Below are positions 51,285 to 60,838 of a stretch of 64,000 bases of DNA, piece by piece. The stretch's first letter is position 1. Each line of letters starts with the position of its first letter. The translations under genes and the position numbers were made by a program. The DNA is from Paracoccus shandongensis (GTDB lineage Bacteria; Pseudomonadota; Alphaproteobacteria; Rhodobacterales; Rhodobacteraceae): contig NZ_JAFLRK010000002.1 of assembly GCF_017315735.1 (NCBI RefSeq), positions 124,001 to 188,000 on the forward strand, given 5' to 3'. The notes beneath the pieces were generated by a model. It had not been told where the DNA came from and made no database searches. It worked only from the letters and a program-made list of their open reading frames with translations.

Positions 51285-52084
51285 CGGCGGACCGCATCTT
51301 CCGGGGTCTGTTCGTCCTCTATCTGCTGGCCTTCGTGGCCTATCTGTTCGCGCCCTTGCTGATCATGGGGGTCGCGGCCTTCAACACCAGCCGCTTTCCG
51401 ACGGTGATCCCCTGGCAGGGCACCACGCTGGACTGGTTTTCCGCCATGTGGGCGGATGCCGCGATGTGGAAGGCGCTGTGGACATCGGCCATCGTCGCGG
51501 TGCTGGTGGTGATCGTGGCGCTGCCGGTGGGCACCGCCGCAGCCCTGGTGCTGACCACGCTGCATTCGCGGGCGCGCAGCTTCGCCTATGCGGTGATGGT
51601 GTCCCCCTTGCTGACGCCGGGGGTGGTGATCGGGATTTCCACGCTGATCCTGTGGCGGCAGGTGGGCGTCGGTGGAGGCATCGCGCTGATCGTGGTGGCG
51701 CAGACGACCTTCATCATCTGCTATGTCATGCTGATGGTGATGGCGCGGCTGCAACGCTTCGACCGCACGCAAGAGGAAGCGGCCCTTGGCCTTGGCGCAT
51801 CCCGGCTGATGGTGTTCCGCCGGGTGCTGCTGCCCTTCCTGCGGCCGGCGCTGCTGGCCTCGGGCGGGCTGGCGGTGCTGCAATCGGTTGAAAACTACAA
51901 CACCACCCTGTTCGTGCGCGGCTTTGAAACGCCGCTGACCGTCTTCATCGCCACCAAGGTCCGCACCGGCCTGACGCCTGCCGTCAACGCCCTGGCGCTG
52001 GTCATCATCGCGGCGACGGTGATCGGCGCCGTCGCCTACGAAGTCGCGCGGCGCAGGCAGGTCACAAGGCAGCCGCGTTCCTGA
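51281..52084 (+). CDS. potC: Spermidine/putrescine-type ABC transporter permease (PotC-like)
   Basis: A 267-residue permease with six membrane helices and the EAA loop QEEAALGLGASRLMVFRRVL. FNTSRFPTVIPWQGTTLDWF is the PotC-type FNxSrFp...wqGfTLdWF segment after helix 1, and LTPGVVIGISTLILW follows. It completes the potD-potA-potB-potC importer. Its last 23 nt overlap, on the other strand, the 3' end of the LysR gene, so the two genes converge with no room for a terminator. Confidence 0.92.
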   Translation: MTADRIFRGLFVLYLLAFVAYLFAPLLIMGVAAFNTSRFPTVIPWQGTTLDWFSAMWADAAMWKALWTSAIVAVLVVIVALPVGTAAALVLTTLHSRARSFAYAVMVSPLLTPGVVIGISTLILWRQVGVGGGIALIVVAQTTFIICYVMLMVMARLQRFDRTQEEAALGLGASRLMVFRRVLLPFLRPALLASGGLAVLQSVENYNTTLFVRGFETPLTVFIATKVRTGLTPAVNALALVIIAATVIGAVAYEVARRRQVTRQPRS

Positions 52085-53006
52085 TCGGGCTGCGCGACAT
52101 CTGCGCCACCGCGTCCCGCAGGCGTTTCGCCAAGGGCGACAAGGGGCGGCGCTTCAGGTCCAGCAGGAAATAGGGCGACACGCGGATCGGCCGGGGCGTG
52201 GGCAGGATCGTGAAGCCCGCCTTGACCGGCGGCCGGATCAGCAGGTCGGCCACCTCGCGCGAGACCGGGGTGATCGCGTCCGTTTGCGCCAGATAGGCGA
52301 TGGTCAGCAAAAGCGACGGGCTGTTGACGATGTTGCCGGGTTCCGACAGGCCCACGCTGGCAAAGGCCGCCAGCGTCGCCTCGCGGATGGGCGCGCCGCG
52401 CTGCTGCATGATCCATTCCTGCCCCACCAGTTCCGTCAGCGTGACAAGGCGCGCGCGGGCCAGCGGGTGATCGGCCCGCGCCATCAGCGCCACCTTTTCA
52501 TCCGCCATGGGCAGGATGTTGAAGCTGTCGCTGTCGAATTCCGGCAGGATCCGGCCCAGCACGAAGTCCATGTCACCTGCCGCCAGCTGCATCAGCAACT
52601 CGCGCGAGGGCATCACATCGACGGTGATGTCGGCGCCGGGGCTTTCCTCCTTGATGCGGCGGATGGCGCTGACAAGATAGCTGATCGCCGGGCCCGTCAC
52701 CGCCCCCACCCGCACCGTTCCGGCATAGCCGCCGCGAAGGGCGCGCACGTCGGCCTCGATGCTGGCCATCTCGCGCAGGATCACGCGGGCGCGGCGCAGG
52801 ACCGTGGTGCCGATCTCGGTCGGCTCCATCCCCTTGGGCTGGCGGTGAAACAGGGGCGCGCCGATCTGGCGTTCGGCCTCGGCCAGCATCCGGGACGCGG
52901 CGGGCTGCGTCATGGCCAGCGCCTCGGCGGCAAGCTGCAACTGCCCGTGCAGGGCGACCTCGTGGATCAGCCGAAGCTGGGCGGGCTTGAGCGCGCGAAA
53001 GGACAT
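52062..53006 (-). CDS. gbpR: LysR-family regulator of the sugar operon (GbpR-like)
   Basis: A 314-residue LysR regulator. The winged helix is KPAQLRLIHEVALHGQLQLA, AEALAMTQPAASRMLAEAER and GAPLFHRQPKGMEPTEIGTT. The effector domain runs from about residue 95 (GTVRVGAVTGPAISYLVSAI). It is divergent from chvE, the same arrangement as gbpR in Agrobacterium, where GbpR controls chvE in response to arabinose, galactose and fucose. Two inverted ATNCCGGTAN decamers lie in the shared intergenic region. Function is inferred from family and position. Confidence 0.85.
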   Translation of the reverse strand: MSFRALKPAQLRLIHEVALHGQLQLAAEALAMTQPAASRMLAEAERQIGAPLFHRQPKGMEPTEIGTTVLRRARVILREMASIEADVRALRGGYAGTVRVGAVTGPAISYLVSAIRRIKEESPGADITVDVMPSRELLMQLAAGDMDFVLGRILPEFDSDSFNILPMADEKVALMARADHPLARARLVTLTELVGQEWIMQQRGAPIREATLAAFASVGLSEPGNIVNSPSLLLTIAYLAQTDAITPVSREVADLLIRPPVKAGFTILPTPRPIRVSPYFLLDLKRRPLSPLAKRLRDAVAQMSRSPIRNAAAL

Positions 53007-53010
53007 ATCA

Positions 53011-53052
53011 ATTCCGGTATGGGGTTTGCCGATTTTATCATTTTACCGGCAT
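53011..53052. promoter_or_regulatory. Candidate LysR operator pair
   Basis: ATTCCGGTAT (53011-53020) and, inverted, TTACCGGCAT (53043-53052, reverse complement ATGCCGGTAA) lie between the divergent regulator and chvE. Centre spacing of about 32 nt (three helical turns) fits two regulator dimers on one face of DNA. Confidence 0.45.
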
Positions 53053-53126
53053 GAAGCCCTTGCGCTACATCTTTCTGACCTATGGAGGATGCGCGGCCAG
53101 CGGTGCCGCGCCAGGGGAGGATACAA

Positions 53127-54182
53127 ATGACGTTCAGAACCGCTGCGGTTGCGCTGGCGATCGGGGTTTCGTGGCTGGCGACCGGCGCCATGGCCGAAAC
53201 CATCGGCATCGCGATGCCCACGAAATCGTCGGCCCGCTGGATCGACGACGGCAACAACATGGTCAAGCAGTTGCAGGAAGCGGGATATGACACCGACCTG
53301 CAATATGCCGAGGACGACATCCCCAACCAGTTGGCCCAGGTCGAGAACATGATCACCAAGGGCGTGAACGTCCTGGTGATCGCCGCCATCGACGGCACCA
53401 CCCTGTCGAACGCCCTGGAAAACGCCGCCGCCGCCGACATCAAGGTGATCGCCTATGACCGCCTGATCCGCGGGTCGGAACATGTCGATTATTACGCGAC
53501 CTTCGACAACTTCAAGGTGGGCGTCCAGCAGGCCACCACGTTGGTCGATGGGTTGAAGGAACGCTTCCCCGACGTGAAGCCCTGGAACGTGGAACTGTTC
53601 GGCGGCAGCCCCGACGACAACAACGCCTTCTTCTTCTATGACGGCGCGATGTCGGTCCTCCAGCCGCTGATCGACGACGGGTCCATCGTGATCGGGTCGG
53701 GCCAGACCGGCATGGAAACCGTGGGCACGCTGCGTTGGGATCCGGCGGTGGCGCAGGCGCGGATGGACAACCTGCTGTCCTCGAACTATGGCGACAAGCA
53801 GGTCCATGGGGTGCTGTCGCCCTATGACGGGCTGTCGATCGGCATCCTGTCGTCGCTGAAGGGCGTGGGCTATGGGTCGGGCGACATGCAGATGCCCATC
53901 GTCACCGGCCAGGACGCCGAGGTGCAGTCGGTGAAGTCCATCGAGGCGGGCGAACAGTATTCGACCATCTTCAAGGACACCCGCGAACTGGCCCGCGTCA
54001 CCGTGGGCATGGTCGATGCCGTCCTGAAGGGGACCGAGCCCGAGATCAACGACACCAAGACCTATGACAACGGCGTCAAGGTCGTGCCGTCCTATCTGCT
54101 GGAACCGCTGCCGGTGACCAAGGAAAACTGGCGCGAGGTTCTGGTCGGGTCCGGTTACTATACCGAAGACCAGTTGAAGTGA
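53127..54182 (+). CDS. chvE: ChvE-type sugar-binding protein, copy 1
   Basis: A 351-residue periplasmic binding protein with a signal peptide ([20 protein letters not shown] then AMA). The mature start is [20 protein letters not shown], followed by [60 protein letters not shown] and [17 protein letters not shown]. It matches Agrobacterium ChvE, which binds arabinose, galactose and related sugars for GguAB transport and chemotaxis. ATG 53127 follows AGGGGAGGATACAA. A close paralogue follows in tandem. Confidence 0.92.
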   Translation: MTFRTAAVALAIGVSWLATGAMAETIGIAMPTKSSARWIDDGNNMVKQLQEAGYDTDLQYAEDDIPNQLAQVENMITKGVNVLVIAAIDGTTLSNALENAAAADIKVIAYDRLIRGSEHVDYYATFDNFKVGVQQATTLVDGLKERFPDVKPWNVELFGGSPDDNNAFFFYDGAMSVLQPLIDDGSIVIGSGQTGMETVGTLRWDPAVAQARMDNLLSSNYGDKQVHGVLSPYDGLSIGILSSLKGVGYGSGDMQMPIVTGQDAEVQSVKSIEAGEQYSTIFKDTRELARVTVGMVDAVLKGTEPEINDTKTYDNGVKVVPSYLLEPLPVTKENWREVLVGSGYYTEDQLK

Positions 54183-54188
54183 TCCTTA

Positions 54189-54217
54189 CGGGGGCGGGCC
54201 GAAGGGTTCCGCCCCCG
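54189..54217 (+). repeat. Intercistronic hairpin after the first chvE
   Basis: CGGGGGCGG (54189-54197) pairs with CCGCCCCCG (54209-54217), 11-nt loop. Placed after a binding-protein gene, it could protect the upstream mRNA from 3' decay or partly terminate, raising binding-protein output over the importer. Confidence 0.65.
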
Positions 54218-54245
54218 ATCGACCGGCACCTTGGGAGGGGATGGA

Positions 54246-55307
54246 ATGACGAAGCTGCGACAGATGCTGACCGTTGCCGCCATGGCGCTGACGGTTCCCG
54301 TGGCCGCGATGGCGGCCGACGCGAAGGTGGGCATCTCGATGCCCGAAAAGGTCACCGCACGCTGGGTCGCGGACGGCGAGAACATGGTCAAGCAGTTCCA
54401 GGAGGCCGGCTACCAGACCGACCTGCAATACGCCAACGACGACATTCCGCTGCAGCTGAGCCAGATCGAGAACATGATCACCACGGGCGCCAAGGTGCTG
54501 GTGATCGCGGCCCTGGACGGCACGACGCTGTCGAACGCGCTGGAAAACGCCGCCGCGTCCGACATCAAGGTCATCGCCTATGACCGGCTGATCCGCGACA
54601 CGCCGAACATCGACTATTACGCCACCTTCGACAACTTCAAGGTGGGCGTGATGCAGGGCACCGCGCTGGTCGAAGGCCTGAAGGAACGCTTCCCCGACCA
54701 GAAGCCCTGGAACGTCGAACTGTTCGGCGGCAGCCCCGACGACAACAACGCCTATTTCTTCTATGACGGCGCGATGTCGGTTCTGCAGCCCCTGATCGAC
54801 GCGGGCGATGTCGTGATCCCTTCGGGGCAGACGGGGCTGGACAAGGTGGGCACGCTGCGGTGGGACGCGGCCACGGCGCAGGCGCGGATGGACAACATCC
54901 TGTCGGCGAACTACGGCGACAAGCAGGTCCATGGCGTTCTGTCGGCGAATGACGGGCTGGCGCGCGGGATCATCTCGTCCGTGAAAGGCGTGGGCTATGG
55001 CTCGGGCGACCTGAAGATGCCGATCATCACCGGGCAGGACGCGGAAATCCCCGGCATCAAGGCGATCATCGACGGCGAGCAGTATTCGACGGTCTTCAAG
55101 GACACCCGCGAACTGGCCAAGGTCACGGTCGGCATGGTCAACGCCATGCTGGAGGGCAAGGAGCCCGAGGTGAACGACACCAAGACCTATGACAACGGCG
55201 TCAAGGTCGTGCCCTCCTATCTGCTGGAGCCCGTCTCGGTCACCGCGGACAACTGGAAAGAGGTTCTGGTGGATTCGGGTTACTATACCGAAGACCAGCT
55301 TAAGTGA
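54246..55307 (+). CDS. chvE2: ChvE-type sugar-binding protein, copy 2
   Basis: A 353-residue paralogue of the preceding gene, by eye about three quarters identical in the mature region. It has the same terminal GYYTEDQLK, and the central [12 protein letters not shown] block is unchanged. Differences cluster at [43 protein letters not shown] and [14 protein letters not shown], near parts of the ligand cleft, so ligand range may differ. The signal peptide is [20 protein letters not shown] then AMA. ATG 54246 follows GGGAGGGGATGGA. It arose by tandem duplication; both copies are intact. Confidence 0.92.
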   Translation: MTKLRQMLTVAAMALTVPVAAMAADAKVGISMPEKVTARWVADGENMVKQFQEAGYQTDLQYANDDIPLQLSQIENMITTGAKVLVIAALDGTTLSNALENAAASDIKVIAYDRLIRDTPNIDYYATFDNFKVGVMQGTALVEGLKERFPDQKPWNVELFGGSPDDNNAYFFYDGAMSVLQPLIDAGDVVIPSGQTGLDKVGTLRWDAATAQARMDNILSANYGDKQVHGVLSANDGLARGIISSVKGVGYGSGDLKMPIITGQDAEIPGIKAIIDGEQYSTVFKDTRELAKVTVGMVNAMLEGKEPEVNDTKTYDNGVKVVPSYLLEPVSVTADNWKEVLVDSGYYTEDQLK

Positions 55308-55312
55308 TGTGC

Positions 55313-55337
55313 TGCGGCCCCGCCATCCGGGGCCGCA
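55313..55337 (+). repeat. Intercistronic hairpin after the second chvE
   Basis: TGCGGCCCCG (55313-55322) and CGGGGCCGCA (55328-55337) form a perfect 10-bp stem with a 5-nt loop, ending 19 nt before the gguA ATG. It lies in the same position relative to its gene as the hairpin at 54189. Confidence 0.65.
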
Positions 55338-55356
55338 TCCCCCAGGGAGGAACAGG

Positions 55357-56889
55357 ATGACGGCCATCCTCGAGATGCAGGGCATCACCAAGACCTTTCC
55401 CGGCGTCAAGGCGCTGAGCAACGTGAACCTGTCGGTGCGCGAGGGCGAGATCCACGCGATCTGCGGCGAGAACGGCGCGGGCAAGTCCACGCTGATGAAG
55501 GTGCTGTCGGGCGTCTATCCCCATGGCAGCTATGACGGCGAGATCCTTTATGACGGCAAGCCCGCCCGCTTCCGCGACATCCGCGACAGCGAACATGCGG
55601 GCATCGTCATCATCCACCAGGAACTGGCGCTGGTCCCGCTGCTGTCGGTGGCCGAGAACCTGTTCCTGGGCAACGAGGTCGCCACCGGCGGCGTGATCAA
55701 CTGGCCGCTCGCCTATCAGAAGACCGAGGCGCTGTTGCGCAAGGTCGGCCTGACCGAGGCGCCCACGACCCGCGTCGAAAAGCTGGGCGTGGGCAAGCAG
55801 CAGCTTGTGGAAATCGCCAAGGCGCTGGCCAAGAACGTGCGCCTGCTGATCCTGGACGAACCCACCGCCGCGTTGCAGGAAAACGACAGCCAGAAGCTGC
55901 TGGACCTGATGCTGGAACTGAAGGGCCAGGGCGTCACCCAGATCATCATCAGCCACAAGCTGAACGAAATCCGCCGCGTGGCCGACCGCGTGACCGTGAT
56001 CCGCGACGGATCCACCGTATCCACGCTGGACCGCAGCGAAATCACCGAGGACCGCATCATCCGCGACATGGTGGGCCGCGACATGGCCCACCGCTACCCC
56101 GAACGCACGCCCAGGATCGGCGAGGTGCTGATGGAGGTGCGGAACTGGTCGGTCATGCACCCCGACCAGCCCCGGCAGGTGATCCGCGACGTGTCGATGA
56201 ACGTCCGCAAGGGCGAGATCGTGGGCATTGCGGGCCTGATGGGGTCGGGGCGCACCGAATTCGCCATGAGCCTGTTCGGCCGCAGCTATGGCCGCGACAT
56301 CACGGGCGAGGTGACGCTGGCGGGCGGCAAACCGGATCTCTCCACCGTGTCCAAGGCCATCGACGCGGGGCTTGCCTATGTGACCGAGGACCGCAAGGCC
56401 CTGGGCCTGATCCTGGACGAGCCGATCCTGCGCAACGTCTCGCTGGCGAACCTGGAAGGCATCGCCAAGGGCTTCGTGCTGTCGCGCGGCCGCGAACAGC
56501 AGGTGGCCGAGAAATACCGCGGCGCGATGAACATCCGCACGCCATCGGTGTTCCAGCGGGTCGTGAACCTGTCGGGCGGCAACCAGCAAAAGGTCGTGCT
56601 GTCGAAATGGCTGTTCACCGATCCGCAGGTGCTGATCCTCGATGAACCCACGCGCGGCATCGACGTGGGCGCCAAGTTCGAGATCTACAACATCATGAAC
56701 GACCTCGCCGCCCAGGGGCATGGCGTCGTCATGATCAGTTCGGAAATGCCCGAGCTGCTGGGCATGTGCGACCGCATCTATGTGATGAACGAGGGCCGGA
56801 TCGCCGGTGAGCTGACCCGGGAACAGGCCAGCCAGGAACGGATCATGGCCCTGATCCTGCAAGACGGAATGAAGGGAAAGGCCGCATGA
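55357..56889 (+). CDS. gguA: Multiple-sugar ABC transporter ATPase GguA
   Basis: A 510-residue double ATPase of the sugar (RbsA/MglA/GguA) type. Domain 1 has Walker [22 protein letters not shown]-loop [20 protein letters not shown] and Walker [12 protein letters not shown]. Domain 2 has the degenerate Walker [21 protein letters not shown], signature [15 protein letters not shown] and Walker [21 protein letters not shown]. The degenerate second P-loop is normal for the family. It powers uptake of sugars delivered by the ChvE proteins. Its last 4 nt overlap gguB. Confidence 0.95.
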   Translation: MTAILEMQGITKTFPGVKALSNVNLSVREGEIHAICGENGAGKSTLMKVLSGVYPHGSYDGEILYDGKPARFRDIRDSEHAGIVIIHQELALVPLLSVAENLFLGNEVATGGVINWPLAYQKTEALLRKVGLTEAPTTRVEKLGVGKQQLVEIAKALAKNVRLLILDEPTAALQENDSQKLLDLMLELKGQGVTQIIISHKLNEIRRVADRVTVIRDGSTVSTLDRSEITEDRIIRDMVGRDMAHRYPERTPRIGEVLMEVRNWSVMHPDQPRQVIRDVSMNVRKGEIVGIAGLMGSGRTEFAMSLFGRSYGRDITGEVTLAGGKPDLSTVSKAIDAGLAYVTEDRKALGLILDEPILRNVSLANLEGIAKGFVLSRGREQQVAEKYRGAMNIRTPSVFQRVVNLSGGNQQKVVLSKWLFTDPQVLILDEPTRGIDVGAKFEIYNIMNDLAAQGHGVVMISSEMPELLGMCDRIYVMNEGRIAGELTREQASQERIMALILQDGMKGKAA

Positions 56890-58097
56890 GCACGGCTGAC
56901 GCGAACAAGCCCGCAGGGGCAAAGACAGGCATCGGCGCCCATCTGGGCAGCCACCTGCGCGAAAACGGCATGATGCTGGCGCTGGTCGCCATTGTCCTGT
57001 TCTTCTTCATCATCGTGCGCGCCGTGCAGGGGGTGGACTTCCTGTCGGCGCAGAACATCACCAACCTGTTCCTGCAGAACAGCTATGTGATCATCATGGC
57101 GTTGGGGATGCTCTTGGTGATCGTGGCGGGCCATATCGACCTGTCGGTCGGATCGGTCGCGGCCTTCACCGGGGCTGTGGCCTCCATGCTGCTGGTGAAG
57201 ATGCAGTTGCCGGTGCTGCTGGTAATCCCGGTGGTGCTGGTCGTGGGCGGGCTGATCGGGGCCGCCCAAGGGTACTGGATCGCCTACTGGCGCATCCCGT
57301 CCTTCATCGTGACGCTGGCAGGAATGCTGGTGTTCCGGGGCCTGACGCTGTGGCTGCTGGGCGGCCAGAACATCGGCCCGTTTGAACGCTCGTTCCAGGC
57401 GCTCTCGACCGGCTTCATCCCCGACCTGTTCGGCCCCGACAAGCCGAACCTGACCGCGATGCTGCTGGTGGCCCTGGCCGCCGCCGCCATCGTCTGGACC
57501 GGCATCCGGGGCCGCGCGCGCGAGGCCGAGTTCGGCATCGCCCCCGAACCCGCGGGCTTCTTCTGGGCGCGCAACGCCGTGGTGGTGGTGGCGCTGCTGT
57601 TCGTGGGCTGGAAGTTGGCCAGCTTCCGGGGCCTGCCGAACGTGCTGCTGATCATGTCGGTGCTGATCGTGCTCTATGCCTTTTTCACGGAATCCACGAC
57701 CACCGGGCGGCGCATCTATGCCCTGGGCGGGAACGAGAAGGCGGCGAAGCTGTCGGGCATCAAGACCGAACGGCTGGTCTTCTTCACCTTCGTGAACATG
57801 GGCGTTCTGGCGTCCCTGGCGGGCATGATCGTTACCGCCCGCCTGAACAGCGCCACGCCCAAGGCGGGGGTGGGGTTCGAACTGGACGTGATCGCAGCGG
57901 TCTTCATCGGCGGCGCCTCGATGACCGGGGGGTCGGGACGGATCATCGGGGTCGTGGTCGGCGCGCTGATCATGGGCGTGATGAACAACGGCATGTCGAT
58001 CATGGGCATCGGCATCGACTATCAGCAGGTGATCAAGGGGCTGGTGCTTTTGGCCGCCGTGATCTTCGACGTGTACAACAAGACAAAGCAAGGCTGA
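56886..58097 (+). CDS. gguB: Multiple-sugar ABC transporter permease GguB
   Basis: A 403-residue membrane protein of the RbsC/XylH/GguB type. Key regions are [60 protein letters not shown] and [20 protein letters not shown], the conserved sugar-permease signature blocks. The large insertion at about 170-240 ([20 protein letters not shown] to [16 protein letters not shown]) is typical of GguB/XylH. It pairs with GguA. The next gene starts 3 nt after its stop. Confidence 0.95.
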   Translation: MSTADANKPAGAKTGIGAHLGSHLRENGMMLALVAIVLFFFIIVRAVQGVDFLSAQNITNLFLQNSYVIIMALGMLLVIVAGHIDLSVGSVAAFTGAVASMLLVKMQLPVLLVIPVVLVVGGLIGAAQGYWIAYWRIPSFIVTLAGMLVFRGLTLWLLGGQNIGPFERSFQALSTGFIPDLFGPDKPNLTAMLLVALAAAAIVWTGIRGRAREAEFGIAPEPAGFFWARNAVVVVALLFVGWKLASFRGLPNVLLIMSVLIVLYAFFTESTTTGRRIYALGGNEKAAKLSGIKTERLVFFTFVNMGVLASLAGMIVTARLNSATPKAGVGFELDVIAAVFIGGASMTGGSGRIIGVVVGALIMGVMNNGMSIMGIGIDYQQVIKGLVLLAAVIFDVYNKTKQG

Positions 58098-58100
58098 ACC

Positions 58101-59087
58101 ATGTTCCTGTCGCAACTGAAAAGCCCCGGCGGCGACCGGGCGGTCGCCGCACGCGACAATGACAGCGCCTGGATCGTGCCGGGCGTGCGGTCCACCCGCG
58201 ATCTGGCAGGGGCCGCCATCGCCGCCGGGCGCGGCTTGAAGGCCGAGCTCACGGCGCGGGGCAGGGGCGATGCCGTCGATCTGGCCGCTGCCCTGGCCCA
58301 AGGGCGCATCCTGCTGCCGCTGGATCACGACGACCCGGCGCATCTGCACCTGACGGGCACCGGCCTCACGCATCTGGGCAGCGCCGCCACGCGTAATTCG
58401 ATGCACGCGAAATCGGATGCGGAATCGTTGACCGACAGCATGAAGATGTTCCGCATGGGTCTTGAAGGCGGCAAGCCGCAGGGCGGGGCCGTGGGCGTGC
58501 AGCCCGAATGGTTCTACAAAGGGAACGGCGCCAACGCGGTCGCCCCGGGCGCGGCGCTGGTGTCGCCCGGCTTTGCGCTGGACGCGGGCGAGGAGCCCGA
58601 GATCGCGGGCCTTTACCTGATCGGGCCGGACGGCACGCCCTTCCGCCTGGGCTTTGCGCTTGCGAACGAATTTTCCGACCATGTGACCGAACGCGGCAAT
58701 TACCTGTGGCTCGCCCATTCCAAGCTGCGGCCCGCTAGTTACGGTCCCGAGATGCTGGTGGGCGATCTGCCGCCCCATGTCGAGGGCACCAGCCGGATCC
58801 TAAGGGGCGGCCGCGCGATCTGGGAAAAGCCCTTCCTGTCGGGCGAATCCAACATGTCGCATTCGCTGGCGAACCTGGAACACCACCACTTCAAATACGC
58901 GCTGTTCCGCCAGCCCGGCGACGTGCATGTGCATTTCTTCGGTACCGCCACCCTGTCCTTTGCCGACGGCATCAAGGCGCAGGCGGGCGATGTGTTCCAG
59001 ATCGAATCCCCGGCCTTCGGTCTGCCGCTGTCAAACCCGCTGGACCAGCAGAACGGCGAAGCCCTTGTCGCCGTCGCCACCCTTTGA
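58101..59087 (+). CDS. gguC: GguC / AraD1-family protein (2-keto-3-deoxy-L-arabonate dehydratase candidate)
   Basis: A 328-residue protein of the FAH-like AraD1 family. Blocks include GSAATRNSMHAKSDAESLTD, PEWFYKGNGANAVAPGAALV, IAGLYLIGPDGTPFRLGFAL, ANEFSDHVTERGNYLWLAHS and DVHVHFFGTATLSFADGI. AraD1 is annotated as L-2-keto-3-deoxyarabonate dehydratase (gives 2-oxoglutarate semialdehyde); GguC of Agrobacterium is the same family and lies after gguAB there too. Together with the next three genes it supports oxidative arabinose breakdown. The enzymatic role is inferred from family plus context. Confidence 0.88.
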   Translation: MFLSQLKSPGGDRAVAARDNDSAWIVPGVRSTRDLAGAAIAAGRGLKAELTARGRGDAVDLAAALAQGRILLPLDHDDPAHLHLTGTGLTHLGSAATRNSMHAKSDAESLTDSMKMFRMGLEGGKPQGGAVGVQPEWFYKGNGANAVAPGAALVSPGFALDAGEEPEIAGLYLIGPDGTPFRLGFALANEFSDHVTERGNYLWLAHSKLRPASYGPEMLVGDLPPHVEGTSRILRGGRAIWEKPFLSGESNMSHSLANLEHHHFKYALFRQPGDVHVHFFGTATLSFADGIKAQAGDVFQIESPAFGLPLSNPLDQQNGEALVAVATL

Positions 59088-59095
59088 GGCTTCCC

Positions 59096-60838
59096 ATGAC
59101 GTTCAAACCCGCCCCCTGGCCCCGCCAGCTTCGTTCCCAGCACTGGTATGGCGGCACCTCGCGCGACACGATCTATCATCGTGGCTGGATGAAAAACCAG
59201 GGCTGGCCCCATGACCTGTTCGACGGGCGCCCGGTGATCGGCATCCTGAACACCTGGGCCGACCTGACCCCCTGCAACGGCCACCTGCGCGAACTGGCCG
59301 AAAAGGTGAAGGCGGGCGTCTGGGAAGCGGGCGGTTTCCCGGTCGAGGTGCCGGTCTTTTCCGCGTCCGAGAACACCTTCCGCCCGACCGCGATGATGTT
59401 CCGCAACCTGGCGGCGCTCGCGGTCGAGGAAACCATCCGCGGCCAGCCGATGGACGGCGCCGTCCTGCTGGTCGGCTGCGACAAGACCACGCCGTCGCTG
59501 CTGATGGGGGCCGCGTCCTGCGACATCCCATCCATCGTCGTGACCGGCGGGCCGATGCTGAACGGATATTTCCGGGGCGAACGCGTGGGATCGGGCACCC
59601 ACCTGTGGAAGTTTTCCGAGGCCGTGAAAGCCGGCGAAATGACGCAGGAGGAGTTCCTGGAGGCCGAGGCGTCGATGTCCCGTTCCACCGGCACCTGCAA
59701 CACCATGGGCACGGCCTCCACCATGGCCTCCATGGCCGAGGCGTTGGGCATGGCGCTGTCGGGCAATGCCGCGATCCCCGCCGTTGACAGCCGCCGCCGC
59801 GTCATGGCGCAACTGTCGGGGCGGCGGATCGTGCAGATGGTCAAGGACGACCTGAAGCCCTCGGACATCATGACGCGGGCTGCGTTTGAAAACGCCATCC
59901 GCACCAACGGCGCCATCGGCGGGTCCACCAATGCGGTGATCCACCTGCTGGCCATCGCGGGCCGGGTGGGCGTGGACATCACCCTGGACGACTGGGACCG
60001 CTGCGGGCGCGACGTGGCGACCATCGTGAACCTGATGCCCTCGGGCCAATACCTGATGGAGGAGTTCTTCTATGCCGGGGGCCTGCCTGTCGTCCTGAAA
60101 CGGCTGGGCGAGGCCGGGCTTTTGCACAAGGACGCGCTGACCGTCAGCGGCAGCACGATCTGGGACGAGGTCAAGGATGTCGTCAACTGGAACGAGGACG
60201 TGATCCTGCCCGCCGACCGTCCGCTGACCGAACATGGCGGCATCGCCGTGCTGCGCGGCAACCTTGCGCCGAACGGGGCGGTGCTGAAGCCGTCCGCCGC
60301 CAGCCCGCACCTGCTGGTCCATCGCGGCCGCGCGGTCGTGTTTCAGGACATCGACGACTACAAGGCGCGGATCAACGACGAGGCGCTCGACATCGACGAG
60401 ACCTGCGTGATGGTGATGAAGAACTGCGGTCCCAAGGGCTATCCCGGCATGGCCGAGGTGGGCAACATGGGCCTGCCGCCCAAGGTCCTGCGCAAGGGCA
60501 TCACCGACATGGTGCGAATCTCCGACGCCCGCATGTCGGGCACGGCCTATGGCACGGTGGTGCTGCACACCAGCCCCGAAGCTGCTGCCGGCGGCCCGCT
60601 TGCCGTGGTCCGCGACGGCGACATGATCGAGCTGGACGTGCCGAACCGGCGGCTGCACCTGGACATTCCCGAAGCGGAACTCGCCGCGCGCCTGGCCGCA
60701 TGGCGCCCCACGCATGAGGTGCCTGCCAGCGGCTATGCCTGGCTGCACCAGGCGCATGTGGAAGGCGCGGATACCGGGGCGGATCTGGACTTCCTGAAAG
60801 GTTGCCGGGGCAATGCGGTCGGGAAGGACAGCCATTGA
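59096..60838 (+). CDS. araC: L-arabonate dehydratase (IlvD/Edd family)
   Basis: A 580-residue [Fe-S] dehydratase producing 2-keto-3-deoxy-L-arabonate. The probable cluster cysteines are in TPCNGHLRELAEKVK, LVGCDKTTPSLLMGAASCD and STGTCNTMGTASTM. The opening RSQHWYGGTSRDTIYHRGWM is characteristic of pentonate dehydratases as opposed to IlvD. GSTNAVIHLLAIAGRVGVDI, KNCGPKGYPGMAEVGNMGLP and ISDARMSGTAYGTVVLH follow. I use ATG 59096, 8 nt after gguC; an in-frame TTG at 59084 overlaps that stop. It overlaps the next gene by 1 nt. The symbol follows Azospirillum usage and is not the E. coli AraC regulator. Confidence 0.92.
   Translation: MTFKPAPWPRQLRSQHWYGGTSRDTIYHRGWMKNQGWPHDLFDGRPVIGILNTWADLTPCNGHLRELAEKVKAGVWEAGGFPVEVPVFSASENTFRPTAMMFRNLAALAVEETIRGQPMDGAVLLVGCDKTTPSLLMGAASCDIPSIVVTGGPMLNGYFRGERVGSGTHLWKFSEAVKAGEMTQEEFLEAEASMSRSTGTCNTMGTASTMASMAEALGMALSGNAAIPAVDSRRRVMAQLSGRRIVQMVKDDLKPSDIMTRAAFENAIRTNGAIGGSTNAVIHLLAIAGRVGVDITLDDWDRCGRDVATIVNLMPSGQYLMEEFFYAGGLPVVLKRLGEAGLLHKDALTVSGSTIWDEVKDVVNWNEDVILPADRPLTEHGGIAVLRGNLAPNGAVLKPSAASPHLLVHRGRAVVFQDIDDYKARINDEALDIDETCVMVMKNCGPKGYPGMAEVGNMGLPPKVLRKGITDMVRISDARMSGTAYGTVVLHTSPEAAAGGPLAVVRDGDMIELDVPNRRLHLDIPEAELAARLAAWRPTHEVPASGYAWLHQAHVEGADTGADLDFLKGCRGNAVGKDSH

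Noticed and set aside
58739-60835. A 698-codon reverse-strand open frame
   Set aside because: Antisense shadow of the L-arabonate dehydratase gene; no family features.
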